Shown: in pieces, positions 34,943 to 44,596 of the stretch
How positions within the stretch are numbered: the stretch's first letter is position 1
Layout: each line of letters begins with the position of its first letter
Assembly: GCF_003590335.1 (NCBI RefSeq)
Contig: NZ_MIET01000011.1
Location: 1 to 64,000 of the forward strand
DNA: 64,000 bases
Reading direction: 5' to 3'
From: Pseudoalteromonas sp. MSK9-3
GTDB lineage: Bacteria; Pseudomonadota; Gammaproteobacteria; Enterobacterales; Alteromonadaceae
Position numbers and translations under genes: made by a program
Notes under the pieces: model-generated
What the model was told of the DNA's origin: nothing
Database searches by the model: none
Seen by the model: only the letters and a program-made list of their open reading frames with translations

Positions 34943-36502
34943 ATGGCGAAAGAATTTATTTTACCAGATATTGGTGAAGGAATTGTTGAATGCGAAGTAG
35001 TTGAATGGCTGGTTGCTGTTGGTGATGAAGTTAAAGAAGATCAACCTATTTGTGATGTAATGACAGACAAAGCATTGGTGCAAATACCCGCGGTACACGA
35101 TGGGGTTATCACCACGTTACATTATCAAAAAGGTGAGATAGCCAAAGTACATGAGCCACTTTTTGCTATGAATGTGGCTGGCGTAGGCTCTGTAAATGAC
35201 CCTGAGCAGGCTCAAGATCAAACACCATCTAACGACGATATTCATTTTGAAGATTTTATTCTTCCAGATATTGGAGAAGGGATTGTTGAATGTGAAATTG
35301 TGGAATGGTTGGTTGCGCAAGGTGACGAAATAAAAGAAGACCAAGCGGTTTGTGATGTAATGACAGACAAGGCACTAGTGCAGATCCCGGCTAAGTATGA
35401 TGGTGTAGTAGAAAAGCTTTACTATCAAAAAGGAGAAATTGCCCAAGTTCATAGCCCATTGTTTCAAATGCGCTTAACTGGGGCTGGACAACAAACGTCA
35501 GCGACAGCTTTACAGCCAAGCAATGACGTAAGCAGCGTTACTGCACCAAGTGAGGTTGTTACAACTCAGTTACCTAAAAACGGAAAGGCCATAGCCTCTC
35601 CCGCAGTAAGAAGGTTGGCTAAAGAGCAGGACCTTGATATCAATCTGATCCCAGGTTCAGGTAAAAATGGGCGAGTCTATAAAGAAGATATCAGTCGCTT
35701 TACATCACAACACAATACGATTCAACCAATGGTGCCGAGTACAGCTTGCTCAGCAACGGCTAATCAAGCAAATACTGCGGCACCCACAGCTCACAATAAC
35801 AGCCGAGTTGAACCAATTCGAGGCATGAAAGCGGCGATGGCTAAACAGATGGTTGCATCGGTTTCTACCATTCCGCACTTCACCTTTAGTGATGAAATAG
35901 ACCTGACTGACATCATTGCACTAAGAAAAGAGCTAAAAGAACAATATGCTAAAGACGGCATAAAGCTCACAATGATGCCGTTCTTTATCAAAGCTCTATC
36001 GTTGGCGATTAAAGAGTTTCCAATTGTAAACTCTCAAGTTAATGAACAGTGTACTGAAATTACGTACTTTAATGACCATAACATTGGTATGGCTGTAGAC
36101 TCAAAGTTAGGGCTATTAGTACCTAACATTAAGTCATGTCAGACTAAATCGATTGTTGAAGTGGCGCAAGAAGTGACACGTCTAACGAATGCGGCTAGGG
36201 AAGGTCGTGTGTCTCCTGATGATTTAAAAGCAGGCACAATTTCCATTTCAAACATTGGTGCGATAGGTGGTACAACAGCAACACCAATCATTAATAAGCC
36301 AGAGGTTGCCATTGTGGCTTTAGGTAAATTACAACACTTACCGCGCTTTGATAATGAGGGCAACGTGGTTTCACGCGCAATTATGCAAGTGAGTTGGTCT
36401 GGCGACCACCGTGTTATTGATGGTGGAACCATCGCACGCTTCAATAATTTATGGAAAGCCTACCTTGAAAATCCAGCTAAAATGATGATGGCAATGAGTT
36501 AA
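34943..36502 (+). CDS. bkdB: Branched-chain 2-oxoacid dehydrogenase E2 (dihydrolipoyl acyltransferase), two lipoyl domains
   Basis: The 519-residue E2 has two near-identical lipoyl domains (about 1-80 and 105-180), each with the lipoylated Lys in VMTDKALVQIP. A peripheral subunit-binding domain follows near 215-250 (ASPAVRRLAKEQDLDINLIP), and a catalytic domain (about 290-519) ends in WSGDHRVIDGGTIARF with the catalytic His and Asp. Two lipoyl domains differ from the single one in Pseudomonas BkdB. No E3 gene follows, so the complex must use the shared Lpd. Confidence 0.95.
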   Translation: MAKEFILPDIGEGIVECEVVEWLVAVGDEVKEDQPICDVMTDKALVQIPAVHDGVITTLHYQKGEIAKVHEPLFAMNVAGVGSVNDPEQAQDQTPSNDDIHFEDFILPDIGEGIVECEIVEWLVAQGDEIKEDQAVCDVMTDKALVQIPAKYDGVVEKLYYQKGEIAQVHSPLFQMRLTGAGQQTSATALQPSNDVSSVTAPSEVVTTQLPKNGKAIASPAVRRLAKEQDLDINLIPGSGKNGRVYKEDISRFTSQHNTIQPMVPSTACSATANQANTAAPTAHNNSRVEPIRGMKAAMAKQMVASVSTIPHFTFSDEIDLTDIIALRKELKEQYAKDGIKLTMMPFFIKALSLAIKEFPIVNSQVNEQCTEITYFNDHNIGMAVDSKLGLLVPNIKSCQTKSIVEVAQEVTRLTNAAREGRVSPDDLKAGTISISNIGAIGGTTATPIINKPEVAIVALGKLQHLPRFDNEGNVVSRAIMQVSWSGDHRVIDGGTIARFNNLWKAYLENPAKMMMAMS

Positions 36503-36521
36503 ACTGCGTTTCGCCATTAAT

Positions 36522-36548
36522 AAAAAGCCAGCAATAAGCTGGCTTTTT
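36522..36548 (+). terminator. Terminator of the bkd operon
   Basis: AAAAAGCCAGC pairs with GCTGGCTTTTT around a short AT loop, 20 bp after the bkdB stop. The symmetric tails could stop transcription in both directions. Confidence 0.88.
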
Positions 36549-36942
36549 GATTTGTGTAAAGTTGTTGGTGCCTTTTATTTTCATTTGTTTACATGAAATA
36601 AATATAATTAAAACACTAATCTAATTTTTTACTTTAATCGTATTTTTTCACTAAACTATAAAATAGTTACCTTATTGGCTTTGCCTGTTCTGAAAACACG
36701 TCAAATAATCAGATATATTAATAACTTAATAAGAAGACCCACTAAATTTTCATGAATAAAATTAATGTTGAAACATTATGAATCCTGATTCTCTTTTGAA
36801 TTTTAACACTTTTCGATCACAAACCATCAATTAATTACATTTACTAATGCTTGGGTGCCTATGACTTAATTGCATTAAGTTCCAATTAAAGATACTTTTG
36901 TTAATAAATAATTAAAACAATTATGCTAAGGACGTAGCTTAA
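36549..36942. other. AT-rich leader region before the secreted-protein/chitinase genes
   Basis: About 390 bp of very AT-rich sequence with no ORF of note. TTGTTA and TATGCT with an 18-bp spacer end just before the AAGGAC ribosome site of the next gene, so they are probably too close to serve as its promoter. No repeat or operator was recognised. Confidence 0.4.
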
Positions 36943-37341
36943 ATGAAACTACTATCTCCCATCTTATTATCGATATGCGCATTATTCATCACACATAGCG
37001 CAGATGCTCGCCTTGAAAACACGCCAAACGTCAATGGACTGTGGGAGGATGTGAACAATGCTAATTTCTCTAATGGTCACATGATTGTCTCTCAGGACGA
37101 CGATGTTATTTATGTAACGCACTATGTGGAATTCAAAGGAACGCCTCTGGTGGAGTATGGTATAGGGAGCCGAGTCGGGAACACCATAGAATATAAAGTA
37201 AAAGTGACTCAACCTATCCCTGGTTGGACGACCGAAGGTGTTCATACATTAACCATATCGAACGACGGTTCTCAACTGATAGGGTATTACACTTCCGATG
37301 GCGATAAAGGCCCTTTAAAGTTTAAAAAAGCCGGTAAATAA
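36943..37341 (+). CDS. Small secreted protein of unknown function
   Basis: The 132-residue protein has a clear signal peptide (MKLLSPILLSICALFITHSA, cleavage after the next few residues) and a mature domain of about 110 residues rich in beta strands: NVNGLWEDVNNANFSNGHM, VIYVTHYVEFKGTPLVEYG, TLTISNDGSQLIGYYTSDGD. The WxD and GYY pattern resembles small lipocalin- or META-like secreted folds, but no family is recognised. It is on the strand of the chitinase and 95 bp upstream of it, with a hairpin between. Inference: co-expression with chitin utilisation. Confidence 0.7.
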   Translation: MKLLSPILLSICALFITHSADARLENTPNVNGLWEDVNNANFSNGHMIVSQDDDVIYVTHYVEFKGTPLVEYGIGSRVGNTIEYKVKVTQPIPGWTTEGVHTLTISNDGSQLIGYYTSDGDKGPLKFKKAGK

Positions 37342-37369
37342 CCACTTAAAATTATTTCACTCCACATGG

Positions 37370-37397
37370 CACTAAACAATAGAAATATTGTTTAGTG
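37370..37397 (+). repeat. Stem-loop between secreted-protein gene and chitinase gene
   Basis: CACTAAACAAT and ATTGTTTAGTG form a perfect 11-bp stem with a 6-nt loop. No T-run follows, and it lies 40 bp before the chitinase start. It may stabilise or split the transcript rather than end it. Confidence 0.6.
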
Positions 37398-37436
37398 ATT
37401 CCGTGTGCCTACTAAAAACAACTAAATGGAAAAACT

Positions 37437-40094
37437 ATGAAATATAGTCCAAACCGTGTCAGTAAAACGGTTAGAAACGCATTACTTTTATCAATGGGTG
37501 TATTTACCAGTCACGCCTTTGCAGTTGCCCCCGGAGCACCGAGTGTTGGTTGGATGGAGCTAAATCATTCACTTATTACAATTACAGACTCTTTGGCATA
37601 CAAAGATGTGGTGGTAAAGCCAAGTATTGATGTACCCGTATCTTGGAGTAAATGGACTGGAACTGCAGGTGAAACAGTTAACATATTACTCGATGGCAAA
37701 GTCGTGGCGACAAGGGCGTTAACTGAGGTTGCAGAATCTCAGTCTGGTGTTGAAACGGTCACCCTTTCACAAGGTGGTAATTATAAACTGACTGTACAAC
37801 TTTGTAACTTGGATGGTTGTACTGATAGTAGTAATAGTAAACAGTTAATCGTTGCTGACACAAAAGGGAGTCATTTAGCACCTTTACCTATGAAGGTAAA
37901 CGACGCTCGTTTTCCAATTGAAATGACGAATAAGTCTTACGTAAACACAACGGGTAAAGTTGTTGCTGCTTATGCTGCGGAGTGGTCGGTTTATCGTGTA
38001 CAAGGGATGGACTACTACATTGATAATATCCCTGCAGAAAACTTAACCCATATAATATATGGATTTGTCGCAATAACAGGCCCTAATGCGTCATTTCAAA
38101 GTGAAAACCCGACGGGCTATGAAACGTTTCAAAAGGTAAGTGCTGGTTTAGGGGACTTTGAACTTGCGCCACCTGATCCGTGGGCAGCTTACATGAAGCC
38201 GGTTGGTGACCAAGTTAATGGTGATCCAATAAAAGGTAACTACGCACAGATGATGGCGTTAAAAAACCGCTATCCTGACTTAAAAATAGTCCCTTCGATC
38301 GGTGGGTGGAGCTTATCTGACCCATTTTATTACATGGCTGACGACGCAAAACGTAAAACTTTTGTCGAATCATGTCGTAAATTCTTGCGCACGTGGGAAT
38401 TTTGGGATGGTATCGATATTGACTGGGAATTCCCTGGCGTACCAGCTGCAAACCCTAATTTAGGATCTCCTGAAGATGGTGCAACATATATTAAGTTGAT
38501 GCGTGAGTTACGTGCCATGTTAGACGAAGAGGGCGCACGCACGGGTCGCCACTATGAGTTAACATCTGCAATTAACGTCGGTTATGACAAATTAGATAAA
38601 GTGAATTACGGTGAAGCCATCAAGTATATGGATTATATAATGATGATGTCGTATGACTATTTCGGTGCATGGGATTTAAATGCATTAGGACATCAAACTG
38701 CTGTATATCCATCTGATTTTAGAGTAAACGATAGACGGACTTTAGAATATAACCTAAGTACGGGTGTCGATATTCTAAATGCACAAGGTGTGCCTAGTAG
38801 TAAACTGATCGCGGGTGTTGCAATGTATGGTCGAGGCTGGACCGGCGTAGAACATACTCCTGGCACACACCATATGACAGGTAAAGCAACTGGACCATCA
38901 AAACCGGAAGATGCATTTAAGCTAGAACCCGGTACTCTAATGTATGCCAATATCGCACAGTGGAAGAATCAACCTGATTGGGAATATCATTATGATTCGG
39001 TAGCGCAGGGCGCATATTTATATCGTCCTAGTACTGGTGATTTGATCTCGTATGATGACCAAAATTCAGTTAATGCGAAAGGCTCTCTTGTCATGCAACG
39101 CGGCCTAGCAGGACTATTTGCTTGGGAAATTGATACAGATAACGGTGATGTTTTAAACTGGATGCACGAATCATTAGGGCACCCATTGGCTGATGGTAGT
39201 AATGCAGCGCCGGTTGTCAATGCAGGTCAAGATCAGCGTGCAATCTCTGGTTCAACAGTGTCTTTAACAGCTAGCGCTTCGGATGCAAACAATGATGCCA
39301 TGACGTATAAATGGCAACAAACAGGTGGACCCGCTGTTACGTTAACAACGAGTAATACACTTAACGCTGCGTTTGTCGCACCAGATGTTACGACTGAGCA
39401 GCAACTCTCATTTAAGTTTATTGCCGATGATGGGAAAGGTGGGATCACAGCGGACTCTGTTATTGTTTCAGTTTCATTGGAGGTAACGAATACTCCACCA
39501 ATCGTAAATGCGGGAGCTGATCAACAAGTTGTATCTGGTTCAGTTGCAGTAAAACTTGATGGGTCAGCAACTCGCGACAATGATGGTGATACGCTTACGT
39601 ACACTTGGCGTCAAGTTGCAGGTAGTAATGTAGCAATCACGAATAGTAACGCAACAATTGCATCATTTGATGCACCAACGGTTACGACTTCTGAACAATT
39701 AACATTTGCACTCGATGTGTCTGATGACGGTGTAACAGTTTATACTGATGAAGTTATTGTGACAGTGTCTCCTGAAGGTTCTACACAAGCACCTCCTTAT
39801 GAAAGCACGGTTGCTTATAATACAGGTGATAAAGTTTCAACCTATGATAACCAATTAAAACAGACGCTTACTTGGCAAGCAAATTATTGGATCCAAGGTG
39901 AAACCCCAAGTCGCTTTTCTGATGCATGGCAGTTACTTACTGACGTAGAATTCCCGTGGCACATCGATGTTGCTTACAATGCCGGTTCTGAAGTTAACCA
40001 CTGTGATGCAAATGCAGTGTGCACGCGTTATAAAGCACAATGGTGGACCAAAGGTGATGAGCCTGGTACTGCTGGTGTTTGGAAAAAACTGTAA
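37437..40094 (+). CDS. Secreted multidomain GH18 chitinase
   Basis: The 885-residue protein has a signal peptide (about 1-29), a ChiN/FnIII-like N-terminal domain (about 30-155, starting PGAPSVGWMELNHSLITIT) and a GH18 barrel (about 175-575) with catalytic DGIDIDWEFPG (Glu near 331), a YDYFGAWD segment and the chitinase insertion. Two PKD-like domains follow (about 588-680 and 690-780, each starting PPxVNAG/APVVNAG), then two C-terminal CBM5/12 chitin-binding modules (about 785-835 with WQANYWIQGETP, and 840-885 with YKAQWWTKGDEPG). It hydrolyses chitin extracellularly. The architecture is close to ChiA-type enzymes of Pseudoalteromonas and Alteromonas. A terminator follows. Confidence 0.95.
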   Translation: MKYSPNRVSKTVRNALLLSMGVFTSHAFAVAPGAPSVGWMELNHSLITITDSLAYKDVVVKPSIDVPVSWSKWTGTAGETVNILLDGKVVATRALTEVAESQSGVETVTLSQGGNYKLTVQLCNLDGCTDSSNSKQLIVADTKGSHLAPLPMKVNDARFPIEMTNKSYVNTTGKVVAAYAAEWSVYRVQGMDYYIDNIPAENLTHIIYGFVAITGPNASFQSENPTGYETFQKVSAGLGDFELAPPDPWAAYMKPVGDQVNGDPIKGNYAQMMALKNRYPDLKIVPSIGGWSLSDPFYYMADDAKRKTFVESCRKFLRTWEFWDGIDIDWEFPGVPAANPNLGSPEDGATYIKLMRELRAMLDEEGARTGRHYELTSAINVGYDKLDKVNYGEAIKYMDYIMMMSYDYFGAWDLNALGHQTAVYPSDFRVNDRRTLEYNLSTGVDILNAQGVPSSKLIAGVAMYGRGWTGVEHTPGTHHMTGKATGPSKPEDAFKLEPGTLMYANIAQWKNQPDWEYHYDSVAQGAYLYRPSTGDLISYDDQNSVNAKGSLVMQRGLAGLFAWEIDTDNGDVLNWMHESLGHPLADGSNAAPVVNAGQDQRAISGSTVSLTASASDANNDAMTYKWQQTGGPAVTLTTSNTLNAAFVAPDVTTEQQLSFKFIADDGKGGITADSVIVSVSLEVTNTPPIVNAGADQQVVSGSVAVKLDGSATRDNDGDTLTYTWRQVAGSNVAITNSNATIASFDAPTVTTSEQLTFALDVSDDGVTVYTDEVIVTVSPEGSTQAPPYESTVAYNTGDKVSTYDNQLKQTLTWQANYWIQGETPSRFSDAWQLLTDVEFPWHIDVAYNAGSEVNHCDANAVCTRYKAQWWTKGDEPGTAGVWKKL

Positions 40095-40107
40095 ATAGTA
40101 AATAATA

Positions 40108-40135
40108 AAGTAGCTCTGATAGAGCTACTTTTTTT
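40108..40135 (+). terminator. Terminator after the chitinase gene, probably bidirectional
   Basis: AAGTAGCTCT and AGAGCTACTT with a 3-nt loop are followed by a T-run. The tail touches the stop of the convergent gene at 40134. Confidence 0.88.
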
Positions 40136-41207
40136 AAAAATGCAGATTTAAATTTAAACCGAGTTTAATATTGTATGCATTTTTAAAGTCTAACGTATCT
40201 AAAGCAATCAGTAAGTTTAGCCATTGGGTACTTAAACTAAGTTCTGGTACTTGATTCTGTATATCGTATTTGATGCCAATTGTTGCATGCTTAGCCCTAT
40301 ATTGAGCGCCAACCAGATAAAATGACGTATTAGCTCGGCGGTAGAAATCAAATAAGTAGTCAATATTTGATGCAATATACTTTGCACCAAAATTTAAACT
40401 TATAGGAAGGGCTTTAGAAAAACTTTTTTCTGATTCAATTCCGCTAAGCAATGGTCGAAATGAAGAGAAACCTTCATTGTCTACAAAGCTGCCTTTAGTA
40501 TTAATTTCGGCCTGAGTATTTCCTATCATCTTATACTTAAATCGATTGAATAAGTCATTCGCCTTTAGTGATAAAGTGAATGTGTCTGAAGCTATATATT
40601 CAAAAGCAATATTTGCAGAATATCCATAACCACTTGTGTTCCAACTTCTTTCATTTGGCCGCTTTAAAAAGTTTTTATGTGTATAGTTTTCGTCTAAGGT
40701 TAGCTCACCTAGAATTTCGTTAGTATTATTACCGGTAATATTCCCATTTAAATTGGAATTTCTAAACTTAACAACATCCCAGTATGAAAGCTGAAATGAT
40801 GCCTGCCAAGCTTGACGGTCTATAGCATAGCCGAAAGCGATCCCTCGACTTTTTTGCTCATGAAAGTTTAATGAAATACTATAGGGCTTATGAGAGTTTA
40901 ATGGGATATCGCGACTATTTTGATAATAAGCAAGTGCCGTATCATAGTTTGCAGTTAAAAAGTAATCGAGCCTATTTAAACTCGATAGACTGTAACCATT
41001 ATAATCTAATTTGACTTCCAATAGAGATTGAGAAAAACCAATATCAGCATCAGGTGACGGGGGCTCTAACCAGCCATCGTCGATAATTTGTTTAATTGGG
41101 GCAATGTTACTATGAGAATGACTGAAGAAGTTGGTACTTAATGTACTCGCGTTAGAAAATAACGGCAAGAATAAACCGACATAAGGAAAAATAATATATT
41201 TAGACAT
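40134..41207 (-). CDS. Putative outer-membrane beta-barrel protein, family unknown
   Basis: The 357-residue protein has an N-terminal signal (YIIFPYVGLFLPLFSNAS). After about residue 60 it alternates hydrophobic and polar residues in strand-like runs (AFGYAIDRQAWQASFQLSYW, AIGIKYDIQNQ-like ends) and finishes LGLNLNLHF, with a terminal Phe as in outer-membrane barrels recognised by BamA. No known porin, TonB or autotransporter motif is seen. It follows a 718-residue lipoprotein gene on the same strand (54-bp gap holding a hairpin), so the two probably act as a cell-surface pair. Confidence 0.6.
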   Translation of the reverse strand: MSKYIIFPYVGLFLPLFSNASTLSTNFFSHSHSNIAPIKQIIDDGWLEPPSPDADIGFSQSLLEVKLDYNGYSLSSLNRLDYFLTANYDTALAYYQNSRDIPLNSHKPYSISLNFHEQKSRGIAFGYAIDRQAWQASFQLSYWDVVKFRNSNLNGNITGNNTNEILGELTLDENYTHKNFLKRPNERSWNTSGYGYSANIAFEYIASDTFTLSLKANDLFNRFKYKMIGNTQAEINTKGSFVDNEGFSSFRPLLSGIESEKSFSKALPISLNFGAKYIASNIDYLFDFYRRANTSFYLVGAQYRAKHATIGIKYDIQNQVPELSLSTQWLNLLIALDTLDFKNAYNIKLGLNLNLHF

Positions 41208-41225
41208 GAAATTTTCGTTGTGATG

Positions 41226-41249
41226 ATACCAGGCCCTTAAGCCTGGTAT
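41226..41249 (-). repeat. Intercistronic hairpin
   Basis: ATACCAGGC and GCCTGGTAT pair perfectly around a 6-nt loop between the lipoprotein and barrel genes. No T-run follows. It could set relative expression of the two genes. Confidence 0.5.
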
Positions 41250-41260
41250 ATAGAATGGAA

Positions 41261-43414
41261 TTAAAGGGTTTCTAAAGAACCATCTTTATATCTGATCATT
41301 GTTAAGTTATCGCGCTTTATAATTATCGCTAACTCTTCTGAATCTAGTGTAACCTTTCCTAATTGTGCCTCTCCATTAACCGTAATGGACTTGTCAAAAA
41401 TTTCTATTCTTACTTTTTCAGGGTTAGTAAGTAATGTTGTCTTATTTTCTGAATCATGAACAACACTTAATTTTCTTGCACTATTTGTATCAGGCTCACT
41501 ATAGGTTAGAGAAAGGTTAAGTAGCTGGTTTTTGCCATTGGTATCATCCATAAACAAGTATACAGATGTTTCATATTCATTGAACGATGAAGATACGCTG
41601 ATCCCAGTGGCAATTTTAAGAGAGTTAAGTAAGTCTTGATAACTACCAACATCGAGTTGCTCTTCGGCATTTTGTATCATGACAGTCAGTAATGCAAATA
41701 TTGAGTTCGCATTATCATCGCTAAAATCTCCAAGAAGTAGCATGCTATTTGGGATAATAACTAATTCTCGATCCTCACTACTTAGCGTTGAGTTCGTAAC
41801 AAAATCAAACTCGAATTTACCACTAAAATTAAGGTTGTTGTCCTGACCTTTGCTCTTTAATTCAATATTAAGGGCTAAGTCACCACCAGACAGCTCATCT
41901 GAACTTCTCTGTTCAGAATCAGTTAAAAACTCAATATTAGCATAACTTGCCTGTTTCACTTTAAGTTCAAAAGAAGGGGTCGATAGTAGACCATTCAGCG
42001 AAATTTTTTCAGCTTTATTACCTGCATGAGTTTGAATGCCTGCCGTGATCTGAATAACACTTTGCTCGCTAGAAATATTCGCAATAAAGGTTCGGCTAGA
42101 CTTGTTTAACGTTACGGTGCCCATCATCTCAGGTAACGCAGTGTAATCTTTTATATTAAAGACATTATCTGTTGTTAACCCTTGGTTGATTTCTCTGTTA
42201 ATTTCACTAATTATAGAGATAGTTTCGTTTAATAATGTAAAGCTTTCTAGCTCACTCTTAAGTAGCTTTGTGGTATCTTTTAATACTGGCTCAAGCTCTT
42301 TACCTTGAGAGATGATGCTTGATGTCGAGTTGCCAGATATATCAAATAGATTTGCAAAAACTCGTATATCATTAACCATTGCTTTTGCTTTATCTAAGTT
42401 TTCTCCAGGTGTAAGCAAAGTTGGAGTTGGTTCTACTCTTGAATCATTATCAGATATTGTGGCAATTTTAGACTGTTGCGTATTTTCAATTTCTACTGCG
42501 AGCTGATCTACTACTTGCCTTTGTTCTTCAGGTAATGTGTTAGCAATAAATTGCGCAGCGGTTACCGCTCCACCATAGGTATTATTGACCGAAAACTCAA
42601 AAGACTCATCTTCATCTTGAATGGCCAAAAGTTTGCCTTGCGCACTCTTTAAATCCTCAATGGCACTTGTTAAGCGTGTTGAAACTGAGCTAAAATCTTC
42701 TTCATCTTGATATAGCGCATTAGCAATGCCTGAATTAAAAATAGAATATTTTAGACCTTCGATATTTTCTTGATTATTTACGCTAGATAATTGATGTGTT
42801 TTCAATGGTTTTACTTTGGTGTAAGTATTTTCCAATGAAAATAAGCTAGCAATATTTGCAGACGTAATATTAATACTTTGCTCATTAATATGTGTATCTT
42901 TGAGAAGTTCAGCTGTGATGTGTGATATCACAGAAACATTAGATTGCACTTCAGTACTACCATCTGAGACATATGCGATACTGCTTAAATTGAAATCAGT
43001 GTTAATTTCACTATATTTCATGTCTTGAGAAAACGTAAAATGACCACAGCCTAATGTAGCTTCACATGTCGCAATCGTATTTTCGTTAGATGAGACCTCA
43101 ACTTTTATAGGGCCTGTATAGTTACTAATCTCAATCGAATAAAAACCATTTTCATCGGTAGCTACCGATGAAGTATTAATTTCGTTTTTTTCAAAAGGGA
43201 TTTTTGTATTATTTATTATTTTATATACGGTAACTGTAGCACCTTGAATACTGCCATTTCCAACATAACCAGAAACTTTAGTTGTGTTTGAGCTGGTTGT
43301 GTTTGAGCTAGTTGACTCTAATGATACACTGGGTTCAACATTGCTCACATCCTCTGATGAACCACACCCTGTGATAGATGCTGTAATAACCAGTGCAAGT
43401 ATCGACTTTTTCAT
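41261..43414 (-). CDS. Large surface lipoprotein with a carboxypeptidase-regulatory-like domain
   Basis: The 717-residue protein is read from the Met at 43414, where a lipoprotein signal starts (MKKSILALVITASITGCGSS); sixteen upstream codons do not fit. After a Ser/Thr-rich spacer, residues about 40-110 form a transthyretin-like domain (VSGYVGNGSIQGATVTVYK, then TDENGFYSIEISNYTGPIKV). The remaining 600 residues, with many Asn, Ser and Glu, match no family I know; strand-rich repeats around 440-640 suggest an elongated beta fold. No enzyme motif is visible. Coupled with the downstream barrel gene, it may be a surface-exposed adhesin or scaffold. Confidence 0.65.
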   Translation of the reverse strand: MKKSILALVITASITGCGSSEDVSNVEPSVSLESTSSNTTSSNTTKVSGYVGNGSIQGATVTVYKIINNTKIPFEKNEINTSSVATDENGFYSIEISNYTGPIKVEVSSNENTIATCEATLGCGHFTFSQDMKYSEINTDFNLSSIAYVSDGSTEVQSNVSVISHITAELLKDTHINEQSINITSANIASLFSLENTYTKVKPLKTHQLSSVNNQENIEGLKYSIFNSGIANALYQDEEDFSSVSTRLTSAIEDLKSAQGKLLAIQDEDESFEFSVNNTYGGAVTAAQFIANTLPEEQRQVVDQLAVEIENTQQSKIATISDNDSRVEPTPTLLTPGENLDKAKAMVNDIRVFANLFDISGNSTSSIISQGKELEPVLKDTTKLLKSELESFTLLNETISIISEINREINQGLTTDNVFNIKDYTALPEMMGTVTLNKSSRTFIANISSEQSVIQITAGIQTHAGNKAEKISLNGLLSTPSFELKVKQASYANIEFLTDSEQRSSDELSGGDLALNIELKSKGQDNNLNFSGKFEFDFVTNSTLSSEDRELVIIPNSMLLLGDFSDDNANSIFALLTVMIQNAEEQLDVGSYQDLLNSLKIATGISVSSSFNEYETSVYLFMDDTNGKNQLLNLSLTYSEPDTNSARKLSVVHDSENKTTLLTNPEKVRIEIFDKSITVNGEAQLGKVTLDSEELAIIIKRDNLTMIRYKDGSLETL

Positions 43415-44096
43415 GTTTTTATTAATTCCATATCCTAATATATTAAAGTGAATTTTATCCAATTAAATACACTAAGTATAGCATTATTACCTATAACAGG
43501 GCCACACAGTAGAGCGCAACTAACAAATTAACATTTTAAGAAAAAAGTGATAAATATTACTAATTACAAAAAATAATTAAATAAGATAGCATTGTAATCC
43601 GCCTCGTATCTCCATAACCTGATATCTATTGAGTATTAAATCAGGGAAATACTTCTATTAATAGCAATGAGCTCCACTCTTTAATTTATTAATCTATAGA
43701 TTGAAATTATTATGAAAAACTAGGAGTGAATGTTAAAATCAGGCCATCCGCCAAAAAAACATGTAGAGTAGGGTGGTAGCAACCAAAAAAGACACAACTT
43801 AACATAATAAAATTGATCAATTTGCATGCTCATTGTTCATAATGCGTACTTTTCTCCAATAATATAAATGAGTAATCTTCATACTTAGAACAATTATCAT
43901 TCGATTTCTTAATTTTTGTCTTACATTGTCTCTTAACGTGGTTTTAAAATAGGCATTTTGTTGGTTTTGAACAACGCTTAAATCTGGCCTTATTTTACCT
44001 TTAATAATCTAGAACAAACTTTATAGTAGGCTACACAGTAACTTTACTTCTATAATTTTCTTAGCTATTTACGTAACTAACCATAGAATAGTCATT
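43415..44096. other. AT-rich intergenic region
   Basis: About 680 bp without an ORF, RNA gene or IS end that I can recognise. It includes the divergent promoter area of the lipoprotein gene. Confidence 0.4.
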
Positions 44097-44596
44097 ATGT
44101 TAAATAGAGTGAATGTTTTTTTTAACGCTGTCTAGCTAGAAGGCAGCTACGAAAGACAGCTAGATCGCGGAGAGAAACTTGAAGAATTATAACGTTTGGC
44201 AGACAATAAAGAGATGTTGATCCCAAAATTCAATGATGCAGTAAGTCACAGTTTAAAAAACACATAGCAACAACAGCAGCCAAACAAGCTTTAGGACGAC
44301 AGTTAGATGATGGAGCAAAATTAATAGTCGGGCACTTGAATAACAATTCGGTTGATAAAGTTATTGCCAAGTCAGCTTTGGATCACAGCACCTTGGTGGT
44401 CATTAATGACGCGATGATCAGTGTGTCTTTGGCAGCAATTGGATTTGAGCAAACAGCGAATTTGATGCTGTTAATTCAGCAAGCAAGTTCAGCTGCATAC
44501 AATCAAAGCGTGCTAAAGCTAACAACTGATAGTGCGCTGATCACTATTCAAGTGATGACTGATTTTAATCGTGTGGTTGCCGTAGAGAAACTTTAA
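44097..44596 (+). pseudogene. Decayed gene of unknown family
   Basis: From ATG 44097 one frame reads sensible protein through two in-frame stops, one after NVFFNAV and one after RGEKLEEL. It then continues RLADNKEMLIPKFNDAVSHS and shifts frame near 44265. The following frame (open from 44237, no ATG) gives TAAKQALGRQLDDGAKLIVG and then an intact 86-residue tail from TTG 44336 with a helical Ala/Leu-rich end (SLAAIGFEQTANLMLLIQQA). The continuity of composition across the lesions suggests a single damaged gene of about 165 codons. The tail slightly recalls RebB-like killing-trait proteins, but this is not enough to assign it. Confidence 0.45.

Noticed and set aside
36900-36942. TTGTTA-18-TATGCT promoter for the secreted-protein gene
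   Set aside because: The start point would fall on or after the ribosome-binding site, so the element is probably chance.
44336-44596. RebB/killing-trait protein
   Set aside because: Only a vague pattern of alternating Ala/Gln helices agrees; no defining motif and no reb neighbours.
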